DNA of 64,000 nt. Source: JAHECQ01 sp963775125. Its GTDB lineage: Bacteria; Actinomycetota; Acidimicrobiia; Acidimicrobiales; SZUA-35. The stretch spans positions 496,001 to 560,000 of the forward strand of contig CAVZHQ010000002.1 of NCBI GenBank assembly GCA_963775125.1, given 5' to 3'. The notes below the pieces were generated by a model. It was not told the DNA's origin. It worked only from the letters and a program-made list of their open reading frames with translations, and ran no database searches. The position numbers and the translations under genes are program-made. Below, piece after piece: positions 8,058 to 15,368 of this stretch (positions within the stretch are counted from its first letter, which is position 1; the number at the start of each line of letters is the position of its first letter).

Positions 8058-8759
8058 TCAGCCGCCGAACTTCCCGACCGCTGTGCGAGCCATCTCGACG
8101 AATTCCGTATCGCTGACGGCGGGCTGAGCGCCGTCGCTCTCGAGGATCTCGGCGAGCCAGAGGCTGACGATGTGTCCGCCCACCCGCATGCTCGCGTTGC
8201 GCACATGCCAGATCACCCCCGCGTTGCCACCACTCTCGGTCGCCACGCTGATGTACGCGGCGCGTTGGTCACCCAACTCGCCGAGTTCCAGTGGGGTCAC
8301 CGTCACCGCCGCCCCATCCCACGTTGCCCCGGGTGGGCAGGAGCCCACGGCCCCGATGTAGGCGTCCAGTGCCGCGGCCAGCTCATCCTCCACACCGGTG
8401 GTGACCAGCTCCATGACGTGACGGCTCGAACCGTCGATCGGCTCGAACTGCGTGCCGGCGCTCGGGCGCAGACGGTCGATCAGCGTGGGGTTGACAGCGA
8501 CGTCATCGCAGGGGATCTGCCAGGAGTCCCGGAAGTCGGCCTCCCCCACCTCGTGCCCCTCCTGCCATCCCGAGCCGAGGTCTTCTGCGGTGAGCAACAT
8601 CGCCGTCACGTCGTCGGACGGCACGCTGGCCACCGGAGCGGTGGTGGGCGCCAGGGTGCTGTTCGGAACGCTGGTGCGCTCGTCGGTGGAGTCGCCGCCG
8701 CATGCGACGACTGCGCCGAGAAGTCCGATCACGACAGCGAGGTTCCAACGGATGTGCAT
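8058..8759 (-). CDS. Secreted lipoprotein, sensor-domain-like
   Basis: This encodes 233 residues. A signal peptide (WNLAVVIGLLGAVVAC) ends in a lipobox with the modified Cys at ~20, followed by a Thr/Ser/Pro-rich linker (~25-45). The folded domain begins near VTAMLLTAEDLGSGW, a pattern shared with PknH-like extracellular sensor domains of actinobacteria. Two Cys residues (IPCDD, GSCPPG) could form a disulfide. It would sit on the outer face of the membrane. No enzyme motif is visible. It stands alone in the element. Confidence 0.75.
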   Translation of the reverse strand: MHIRWNLAVVIGLLGAVVACGGDSTDERTSVPNSTLAPTTAPVASVPSDDVTAMLLTAEDLGSGWQEGHEVGEADFRDSWQIPCDDVAVNPTLIDRLRPSAGTQFEPIDGSSRHVMELVTTGVEDELAAALDAYIGAVGSCPPGATWDGAAVTVTPLELGELGDQRAAYISVATESGGNAGVIWHVRNASMRVGGHIVSLWLAEILESDGAQPAVSDTEFVEMARTAVGKFGG

Positions 8760-9182
8760 GATGCTCCTCTTCCACGCGCCGTGACGTCTGGTTCCCTTGC
8801 TCTCACGCTACGCCCGGCCGTGCCGGCGGACGAAGGCACAAAGTCACATACCAGTTGCGTTGGACCGGGCGCTTGCTGCAGCCGGTGACCATCGAGGCCG
8901 AGCTCGATGTCGAGTTCGACGGTGCCGAGATCAGGATGCCGGTCGTGTCGACGCTGAGCGTGTCCATGCTGTCGAAGTGCGTCCATGATGTCGAAGTCCT
9001 CGATCGAGGACAATTGCTTCACGAGGATCCGATCCTTCGCCCCGAGGACAGCAGCGAATCGACCACCGCCCTGCCCAGGTCGATCCGCGGTCAACGTGCA
9101 TCCGCGGCGAAGGCTGGAGCACGCCAGCACGAGGCGACGTTCGTTCCTCGCGACCCGTTTACACCGAGCAGCCGGCCCCTCA
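8760..9182. other. No intact gene; probable debris
   Basis: This stretch has no frame with a good start and coherent composition. Plus-strand frames read partly protein-like (TGRLLQPVTIEAELDVEFDG) but cannot be tied to a family. Because a clear gene remnant follows at 9183, the region may contain further decayed coding sequence. Confidence 0.35.
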
Positions 9183-9582
9183 TGGCCCGACCTCCACGAA
9201 AAGGTCATCGCCACACTGGCCAACAGGGCAGATCAATCTGCTCTTTACGCTCGGCACACTCCACGATCCTCGCCTCGCCTGGGAGCAGGCGCACGAGTTC
9301 GGGCTCGACAACGACCTCGTCTGGGTTGAGCTTGCAAAGGCGTACGAGAAGATCGATCCGCTGGCCGTGCTCCCGGTCCACCAGCGGCTGGTCGAACATG
9401 AACTGGTCACCACCGACGCGCAGCACTACCGGCGGGCAGCACGGCGCCTCGCTACGATGCGAAAGCTCGCCGCCGGGAACGCGCAAGCATCCGAGGTCGA
9501 CGCGTTCATCGCCGGTCTGCGCGAGCACCACCGGCGGCGTCCGCGACCACAACAAGAGTTCGACCGGGCTCGCCTGCCCTGA
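9183..9582 (+). pseudogene. Remnant of a SWIM-associated C-terminal domain protein
   Basis: Two frames join to give one protein-like tail: WPDLHEKVIATLANRA in one frame (from 9183), then after a shift near 9230 LFTLGTLHDPRLAWEQA through KIDPLAVLPVHQRLVEHEL and EVDAFIAGLREHHRRR, ending at TGA 9580-9582. This pattern resembles the C-terminal helical repeats of large proteins carrying SWIM zinc fingers. The N-terminal part with the zinc finger is absent. It is a truncated, frameshifted remnant. The family link is from memory of the motif and is moderate. Confidence 0.55.
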
Positions 9583-9629
9583 CGCCCAGCGCACATCAGC
9601 GGCGCTACGTGCTCGGGTACGATGTCAAC

Positions 9630-9878
9630 ATGGCCAAAACCGCTCACGACCTACGCGAAGAGGTGCTCGCGCTCCCCGCCCAAGAGCGAGCGCGGATCGC
9701 GTCGGACCTGCTCGCCAGCCTCGACAGCGAAACCGTCGACGAGGACGAGATCGACCAGCTCTGGTCGGCCGAGACGCAACGACGAGCAGCGATGCTCGAA
9801 GCCGGCGACGCAGGCACACTCACCTGGGACGACATCGAGCAGAGGTTCGCCGACCGCCGCGCCCAACGCGGCGCGTGA
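9630..9878 (+). CDS. Addiction-module antitoxin (TIGR02574-like)
   Basis: This encodes 82 residues. LREEVLALPAQERARIASDL followed by an acidic helix and LTWDDIEQRFADRRA at the C-terminus is the pattern of the short 'addiction module component' proteins that pair with RelE/ParE toxins. ATG 9630 is preferred over an in-frame codon at 9609. Its stop TGA overlaps the toxin's GTG start (GTGA), so translation is coupled. It is expected to bind the toxin and possibly the promoter. Confidence 0.85.
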   Translation: MAKTAHDLREEVLALPAQERARIASDLLASLDSETVDEDEIDQLWSAETQRRAAMLEAGDAGTLTWDDIEQRFADRRAQRGA

Positions 9879-10192
9879 GCCTTCGCGTCGAGTACCACGA
9901 CCTCGTCGACCTCGACCTCGCGAACGCCTGGAACTGGTACGAGGATCAGGAAGAAGGACTCGGCGACCGCTTCCTCGGCGCGATCCACGCAACCGTCATC
10001 CGGGCGTCGCGATGGCCAAATGCCGGCCAGGCCGTCATTCGTGACGACAACGATGAGATCATCGAACGCAAGGTCCCAACCGATGGCTTCCCGTACGCCG
10101 TTCGCTACCGGATCCTCGGTGATCGACTCTTGGTCATGGCAGTACTGCACCAGAGCCGCCACCCCAACTTCGGCACTGACCGTCAGCCTTGA
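9875..10192 (+). CDS. RelE/ParE-family toxin
   Basis: This encodes 105 residues from GTG 9875. The order VEYHDLVDLDLANAWNWYED, FLGAIHATVIRASRWPNAGQ, then RKVPTDGFPYAVRYRI and LLVMAVLHQSRHP is the RelE/ParE fold with its closing beta-strand and basic C-terminal residues. Members either cleave mRNA at the ribosome or poison gyrase; the sequence does not decide which. It is coupled to the antitoxin by a 4-bp overlap. The longer open frame upstream is out of register with this start and is not coding. Confidence 0.88.
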   Translation: MSLRVEYHDLVDLDLANAWNWYEDQEEGLGDRFLGAIHATVIRASRWPNAGQAVIRDDNDEIIERKVPTDGFPYAVRYRILGDRLLVMAVLHQSRHPNFGTDRQP

Positions 10193-10351
10193 CGTTCGGC
10201 TAGGCGCGAGCCAGCGGCCTCGTCGGCGACCAGTTCGCCGAACCGAAGGCGCCTCGCGCCGTCTGCACGGTCACCGGATCGCACCGCGCAGTCGCACCGG
10301 ACACCGATCGCCGAACTTCGGGTTGGTGGCCCGAAGTACCGATGGACAGCG

Positions 10352-11470
10352 ATGTCGTACATCGTGCAACGCAACCATCGCCTCTACGTCGTCGCCTACA
10401 ACGGCCGCGATCCGATCACCGGCCGTGAACGCCGCCGATGGCATCCCGCCGGCTCCGACCCAGCTGATGCCGAGTCCATGCAGCGCCGCATCGACGACCA
10501 ACGACCGAAGCCGTCATGTGAGACAAGCCTCGGCGGGTTCATGTCCACGACGTGGCTGGGGACCAAGGTCGTACTGACGCGTCCCACTGCGAACAGATAT
10601 CGATGGATGATCGACCACAACATCGCGCCGCGAATCGGCGCGATCCGGCTCGACGCCCTGCGTCCCGATGACCTCGATGCCTGCTACGGCGATCTCATAG
10701 CGAATGGCGGGCGCCGCCGTCAGGGCCTGGCACCCAAGTCCGTGCTGGAGATCCATCGTGTGATCTGCAACGCGCTCGATCTTGCGGTGGACCGTCGACT
10801 CATCGAGACCAACCCGGCACGCCGGGCCCGACCCCCGAAGCCGACGGGCCGATCAACGGTCCCCGCGATCTGGAATGCTCAACAGCTCGGTCAGTTCCTG
10901 CGAGCAGCGAGCCGTCTGCGGCTCTATCCGGCGTTGCATCTCGTGGCCCACACCGGGATGCGACGCGGTGAACTCGCCGGCCTGAACTGGAGCGATCTCG
11001 ACGTGGCAGCATCCGCCGTGTCGGTCGTGCGGACACGTCAGGCCACGATGGGGTGCACCGTCGAGGGCCCGGTGAAGACTTGCACCAGCCGGCGCCGGAT
11101 CGACCTCGACGCGAACACTCTCGCTTTGCTCGAGCAATGGCGGCGCCTCCTCGTCAACGAGGGGGCAACGATCGAACCGTCGACGCCGATGTTCCTCAAC
11201 ACCCACCACCAGACGCCGTCGCCGGAGTCGTTCTCCCAGTTGTTCGGCCGCATCACCGCGAAGACCGATCTGCCACGTATCCGGTTTCACGACCTGCGGC
11301 ACACGCACGCGTCGTTGCTCGTCGCCGCCGGCGTTCCTATCAAGGTCGTGTCCGAACGACTCGGTCATGCCCACCCCGGCTTCACAATGCACACCTACCA
11401 ACATCTATTGCCTGGCATGGGCTCTGCCGCTGCGGCCCAGTTCGCCGCCCTTATCGACATCAGCCGGTAG
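10352..11470 (+). CDS. Tyrosine recombinase (integrase) of right element
   Basis: This 372-residue integrase is the same length as the one at 519-1637 and very similar throughout, including SYIVQRN, YNGRDPITG, RYRWMIDHNI, LEIHRVI and RTRQATMG. Catalytic residues are present: Arg in HTGMRRGE, HDLRHTHAS, and LGHAHPGFTMHTYQHL with the nucleophilic Tyr. Its TAG stop is part of a perfect 16-bp palindrome (11465-11480). It lies 136 bp from the core shared with the initiator tRNA gene, the normal place for an integrase that targets that tRNA. The 30 bp before the start also resemble the left copy. Confidence 0.96.
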   Translation: MSYIVQRNHRLYVVAYNGRDPITGRERRRWHPAGSDPADAESMQRRIDDQRPKPSCETSLGGFMSTTWLGTKVVLTRPTANRYRWMIDHNIAPRIGAIRLDALRPDDLDACYGDLIANGGRRRQGLAPKSVLEIHRVICNALDLAVDRRLIETNPARRARPPKPTGRSTVPAIWNAQQLGQFLRAASRLRLYPALHLVAHTGMRRGELAGLNWSDLDVAASAVSVVRTRQATMGCTVEGPVKTCTSRRRIDLDANTLALLEQWRRLLVNEGATIEPSTPMFLNTHHQTPSPESFSQLFGRITAKTDLPRIRFHDLRHTHASLLVAAGVPIKVVSERLGHAHPGFTMHTYQHLLPGMGSAAAAQFAALIDISR

Positions 11471-11548
11471 ACGTCTACCGTCCCACTCACCGCGAACCCC
11501 CAGGTCCCAGGCCTCTCGGTCTCGGGGCCGGTAGATAACCCGGTAGAC
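11465..11548 (+). repeat. CGGTAGA repeats, putative integrase arm sites (right copy)
   Basis: A perfect palindrome, CGGTAGACGTCTACCG (11465-11480), includes the integrase stop codon. Further copies are CGGTAGAT at 11529 and CGGTAGAC at 11541, 12 bp apart as in the left element. They probably bind the integrase N-terminal domain and could also affect integrase expression. Confidence 0.6.
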
Positions 11549-11608
11549 GCGCATCTCAGCCCGACAACGACGAAGGCCCGGAAACCGCTTGTTTCCGGGC
11601 CTTCCAGT

Positions 11609-11621
<13 letters not shown>
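11527..11621. repeat. Attachment segment at the initiator tRNA gene (att)
   Basis: This is the gap-free partner of 1690-1784. The 15-bp core GTTGGTGGCGGGGGC (11607-11621) contains the CCA end and the 3' acceptor strand of the tRNA. The element rebuilds the tRNA 3' end and supplies a terminator hairpin beyond it, which explains how insertion spares the essential tRNA. Confidence 0.78.
11573..11603. terminator. Bidirectional terminator (integrase and initiator tRNA)
   Basis: AAGGCCCGGAAAC and GTTTCCGGGCCTT form a 13-bp perfect stem with a 5-base loop. Read on the minus strand it follows the tRNA by a few bases and is trailed by CGTCGTTGT. On the plus strand it ends the integrase transcript. 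It is part of the duplicated segment. Confidence 0.8.
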
Positions 11622-11685
<64 letters not shown>

Positions 11686-11716
11686 GTGGAAGTGAATCTC
11701 CAACCATACCGGGCAC

Positions 11717-12640
11717 CTACGGCTTCGCCAACCCTCGATCCAAGCCCCACTCGTCGGCGACCTCGCCCGCCACGCTGGCCAGGGCCTGAATCACGGGCCG
11801 GTCCTTGCTCGACGTCCGGTACGCAAACGTGAGGTGCCGACAGATCGGCTGCTCCAACTCGAGCACCCGCACCCCGGGCGGCATCCCGGCCAGGCCCAAC
11901 GACGGCACCACCGCCACTCCGGCTCCCGATGCCACCAAGGCCAGCGTCGAGGGAAAGTCGTCGAGCTGATGCACGAACTCAGGCTCGAAGCCGGCCTCTC
12001 GACACGCCTGCAACGCCCAACGTCCGCACGAGGAACGGCCGGCGTCGCCGATCATCGGCTCCCCCACCAACTGACCGAGACCTACCGTCGGACCGGTGAG
12101 CCGATGGCCTTCGGGCACCACGACTCGGAACCAGTCGTTGCATACCAACTCCCGCTCCAAGCCCTCGTAGTTCGACTGCCCGCCCGGGTATTCCACCACG
12201 AAGCCGGCATCGATCTGACCCGACCGCAACCAGTCGTACTCCTCGGCCGATTCATACTCACGGGTCCGCACGCTCAACCGCGGGAACCTCGCCCGCAGGT
12301 GACGCAGCCACGATGGCAGCATCGACATGGCCACCGACTCCATCACCCCGACAACCACGGTCCCGGCGACATCGGTCGACAATCGCTCGATGGCCGCCGA
12401 GGCTTCCTCGACCTGGGCCAACACCAGGCGTGCGTGCACCACCAACTCCCGCCCGGCGTCGGTCAGGCGCACGTTCCGACCCACCCGCTCGAGGACCGGC
12501 ACCGCGACCGCTCGCTCCAACCCGGCCAACTGCTGCGATACCGCACTGGCGGTGTAGCCGAGATTCGAGGCGGCCATCGCAATCGTGCCGGTCGTCGCCA
12601 CCTCTTGCAGCATCCGCAGTTGCTGAATCGTGAGGTCCAT
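11717..12640 (-). CDS. LysR-family transcriptional regulator
   Basis: This encodes 307 residues. The N-terminal winged helix-turn-helix (LRMLQEVATTGTIAMAASNL, recognition helix TASAVSQQLAGLERA) is followed by a linker helix. A two-lobed effector-binding domain runs from ~90 (VVVGVMESVAMSMLPSWL) to the end. It is divergent from the hot-dog-like gene starting at 12681; with only 40 bp between them the regulator likely acts on that gene and on itself. The effector is unknown. Confidence 0.92.
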   Translation of the reverse strand: MDLTIQQLRMLQEVATTGTIAMAASNLGYTASAVSQQLAGLERAVAVPVLERVGRNVRLTDAGRELVVHARLVLAQVEEASAAIERLSTDVAGTVVVGVMESVAMSMLPSWLRHLRARFPRLSVRTREYESAEEYDWLRSGQIDAGFVVEYPGGQSNYEGLERELVCNDWFRVVVPEGHRLTGPTVGLGQLVGEPMIGDAGRSSCGRWALQACREAGFEPEFVHQLDDFPSTLALVASGAGVAVVPSLGLAGMPPGVRVLELEQPICRHLTFAYRTSSKDRPVIQALASVAGEVADEWGLDRGLAKP

Positions 12641-12680
12641 GGACGAAGACTACGCACCTCGACTGTGGCAGCATGCGCCC

Positions 12681-13519
12681 ATGGCCGAACCCAAGCCCGC
12701 CACCAAGATCATCGTCGCCACACCGGACCCGCCGCCTACCGGCATCGCCAACCCCATCCACGCCGAGGACGGCGCCGCCGGGGCGGGCTATCGGGCGCGC
12801 TGGTCGCCGGCGTCCGCACCTACGGTTGGGTGGTCGAGGCCACCCTCGAGGCCTTCGGGCCAGAGTGGCTCGACAACGGATGGGCCGACATCACCCTCCG
12901 ACGACCGCTGTTCGAAGGTGAGACGGTCACGGTCACCGTGGAGCCGATCAAGCAGTCGACCGGAGGACCAACGGCGAGCGTCGCGGCCGCCGTGGGAGAC
13001 CGCATCGTGCTCGACGGAACCGTCGGTCTGGGCCAGGCCGAATGGCTCGGCGACATCGACCCGCCCACACCGACACCGGCAGAGGAGCCGCCCGATGTGC
13101 GGCCCACGTACACCATCGACAGCGTGCCCATCGGCCAACCGTTCCGGCCGCTCGGCGCCTACCTGACCACAGCTGCCGCCGCCAAGCTGGCCCACGAAGA
13201 ACTCGGCCAGACCGAGTCGAACGTGCCACCCGACCGCATCCACCCCTGGTTCCTGGCCGCCCGCATGGCACCGCTCACCCGCCACAACTTCACCTACGGT
13301 CCCACGATCCACGCCCGCACCCAGATCCAGCACCGGGGCCCGGCCGCCGTCGACCAGCAAGTCGTCGTCGGCGCCAAGATCGTCGATGCCTACGACCGCA
13401 AGGGGCACTGGTACCAGGTCCTCGACGGCGTGGTCACCGGTTGGGCCGGCGGCGAACCGGTCGAGCTCGCCCGCATCCGCCACCACACCATCTTCCGTCC
13501 CCGACCGGCCCAGCCCTAG
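12681..13519 (+). pseudogene. Hot-dog-fold (MaoC-like) protein with a single-base frameshift
   Basis: The start (MAEPKPATKIIVATPDPPP, then ANPIHAEDGAAGAGYR) lies in one frame; ALVAGVRTYGWVVEATLEAF onward lies in another and ends at 13519. The join is near 12794, where one missing base would give GYRGALVAGV. The protein at 19651-20490 has the same order (ANPIHAEG, VAGLSSYGW, GWADMAFRRPVF), which supports a single ancestral frame of about 280 residues. A double hot-dog, acyl-CoA hydratase-like fold is likely but moderate. The rest of the frame is undamaged, so a sequence error is plausible. Confidence 0.6.
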
Positions 13520-13603
13520 ACACCCCAACCATTAGCGTTACTTACGCGAACACCGCGCAAATCATCGCTTTTCCTGATGGCTGGCCGTGCCGATACTGAA
13601 TAC

Positions 13604-13765
13604 ATGTTCAGCATCCACTGCCCCGTGTGCGACCAGAACCACCTCGTCACCACCAAGTCCATCATCACCTTCGACAACACCGACGGCGGCCCGATCGCCG
13701 TGGTCCGCTGCCTCAACGGCCACGAAGTCGTGACGGCCTTCGGCCGCCCGCTCGCCCACAACTAG
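13604..13765 (+). CDS. Small zinc-ribbon-like protein
   Basis: This encodes 53 residues. HCPVCDQNHLVTTKSI near the N-terminus gives CxxC, and VVRCLNGHEVVTAFGR supplies a second Cys and a His, enough for one zinc site. ATG 13604 is preferred over the in-frame 13577 because the motif begins directly after it. Its composition is protein-like despite its short length. The function is unknown. Confidence 0.6.
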   Translation: MFSIHCPVCDQNHLVTTKSIITFDNTDGGPIAVVRCLNGHEVVTAFGRPLAHN

Positions 13766-13815
13766 GCCACAACCAGCCCGAGCCCGCGGCCAGGCGAGCG
13801 TGCCATGATGAACCG

Positions 13816-14592
13816 ATGACCGCCGACGCCTGGCAGCCCGCCCAATACAATCGCTTCGCCGCCGAACGTCGACAACCCTTCGACGAGCTCGTCGGCCTGT
13901 GCCACCCGGTCAACGGCGGCGTGATCTACGACCTGGGTTGCGGCACCGGCGCGCTGACGGCCGAACTCCCTGACCGGCTCGACGCCCGTCTGGTCATCGG
14001 GACCGACAGCAGCCCGGCAATGCTGGCCGACGCGGTGGCGCACGGGAGCCCATCGGTCCGCTTCGAGGCCGGAGACCTCCGCAACTTCACCCCCACCGAT
14101 CCACCCACCCTCATCTTCTCCAACGCGGCCTTGCAGTGGGTCGACGACCACCGCGCCGTGCTGGACGGCTGGCGCAGCCACCTCGGCCCCGGTGGCCAGA
14201 TGGCCGTGCAGGTCCCCACCAACGGTGACCACCCGGCCTATCTGTTGGCGGCCCGCCTTGGCCAGGAGCTGGCCGACTGGTTCCCCGACGGCCCGCCCGC
14301 CCTCGCCCCCGACACCGTGCAGGTCCCCGAGTTCTACGCCCAGGTCCTGCACGACCTGGGGGCGGGCGAACAGCACGTGGCGCTCCGGGTCTTCACCCAC
14401 TTACTCGACTCGACCGCCGCCGTCACCGAATGGATCAAGGGCACGTCGCTCAACCGGTTCCGCGTCGCGCTGGGCGACGAACGCTTCGCCGACTTCGAAG
14501 CCGAGTACACCCGCCGCCTCGTCGCCGAACTCGGCGACCAGCAGCCCTACCTCTTCACCTTCAAACGCGTGCTGTTCTGGGCCCAATTCTGA
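13816..14592 (+). CDS. Trans-aconitate 2-methyltransferase-like SAM enzyme
   Basis: This encodes 258 residues. The SAM-binding motif is VIYDLGCGTGALTAELPDRL (~residues 35-54), followed by GTDSSPAML and IFSNAALQWVDDH. The N-terminal WQPAQYNRFAAERRQPFDEL and the C-terminal EWIKGTSLNRF are typical of the Tam family, which methylates trans-aconitate, a by-product of the citric acid cycle. The length fits the family. It is followed by a hairpin before the convergent msrA gene. Confidence 0.85.
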   Translation: MTADAWQPAQYNRFAAERRQPFDELVGLCHPVNGGVIYDLGCGTGALTAELPDRLDARLVIGTDSSPAMLADAVAHGSPSVRFEAGDLRNFTPTDPPTLIFSNAALQWVDDHRAVLDGWRSHLGPGGQMAVQVPTNGDHPAYLLAARLGQELADWFPDGPPALAPDTVQVPEFYAQVLHDLGAGEQHVALRVFTHLLDSTAAVTEWIKGTSLNRFRVALGDERFADFEAEYTRRLVAELGDQQPYLFTFKRVLFWAQF

Positions 14593-14615
14593 CCCGCCAA
14601 GGCCCCAAACCCGGA

Positions 14616-14659
14616 TCGGGAGTGCGGGGAGGCCGAAAACGACACCCACCCACTCCCGA
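14616..14659. terminator. Hairpin between convergent Tam-like and msrA genes
   Basis: TCGGGAGTG (14616-14624) pairs with CACTCCCGA (14651-14659) and encloses a 26-base loop that can form weaker inner pairs. It lies between two genes that converge. There is no T-run, as is common in high-GC actinobacteria. Confidence 0.45.
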
Positions 14660-14679
14660 TGCCGCAAGGGGTGGGCAGC

Positions 14680-15330
14680 TCAGGCGGTGGCGCCGGCGTA
14701 GCGCACCTGGCAGAACCCGTGGTTGCAGTAGCCGTTCGGCACCTTGGCCAGGTACTGCTGGTGGTACTCCTCGGCGTAGTACCAGGTGCCGGCGGGGGTG
14801 ATCTCGGTGGTGATCTCGCCGAACCGGCCGGCGGTCAGCGAGGCCTGATAGGCGTCGCGGCTGGCGATCGCGGAGGCGTACTGCTCGTCGGAGTTGGTGA
14901 AGATGGCCGACCGGTACTGGGTGCCGATGTCGTTGCCCTGACCCATGTGCTGGGTTGGGTCGTGGTTCTCCCAGAAGATCTTGAACAGCGTGTCGAGACT
15001 TACCTGGTCAGGATCGAAGACCACCAGCACCGACTCGGTGTGGCCGGTCCGCCCGGTGCAGGTCTCCTCGTAGGTCGGATTCGGCGTAGTGCCGCCCGTA
15101 TAGCCGACCGCAGTGGTGTAGACACCGTCGAGCTGCCAGTAGAACCGCTCGGCCCCCCAGAAGCAGCCCATGGCCACGATCAGGGTGTCCATGTGCTCAG
15201 GGAACGGTGGAGTCAGCGGGCGACCGTTGACGTAGTGGGCCGACGGCACCGGCACGGGCGTGGACCGGCCGGGTAGGCAGTCCTCGGGGGCGGGAACCTT
15301 CAACCCTGCGGAATTACCACGGAAGAACAT
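14680..15330 (-). CDS. msrA: Peptide methionine-S-sulfoxide reductase MsrA
   Basis: This encodes 216 residues and reduces the S form of methionine sulfoxide in proteins. The catalytic motif GCFWGAERFYW has its Cys near residue 56. GYTGGTTPNPTYEETCTGRT and HTESVLVVFDP follow, and the C-terminal NGYCNHGFC supplies resolving cysteines. A 45-residue N-terminal segment precedes the usual start, as in longer members of the family. ATG 15330 is chosen because upstream frames lose similarity. The gene lies 38 bp downstream of UPF0182 on the same strand. Confidence 0.95.
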   Translation of the reverse strand: MFFRGNSAGLKVPAPEDCLPGRSTPVPVPSAHYVNGRPLTPPFPEHMDTLIVAMGCFWGAERFYWQLDGVYTTAVGYTGGTTPNPTYEETCTGRTGHTESVLVVFDPDQVSLDTLFKIFWENHDPTQHMGQGNDIGTQYRSAIFTNSDEQYASAIASRDAYQASLTAGRFGEITTEITPAGTWYYAEEYHQQYLAKVPNGYCNHGFCQVRYAGATA

Positions 15331-15368
15331 GAGTGACACGCTACCGGCACCGACCCGATGCCTGCAGG

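Noticed and set aside
1..11608. Reading the island as a prophage or a conjugative element
   Set aside because: No capsid, portal, terminase, relaxase or type IV secretion gene is visible in the portion present. It appears to be a small integrative element, or one mobilised by others.
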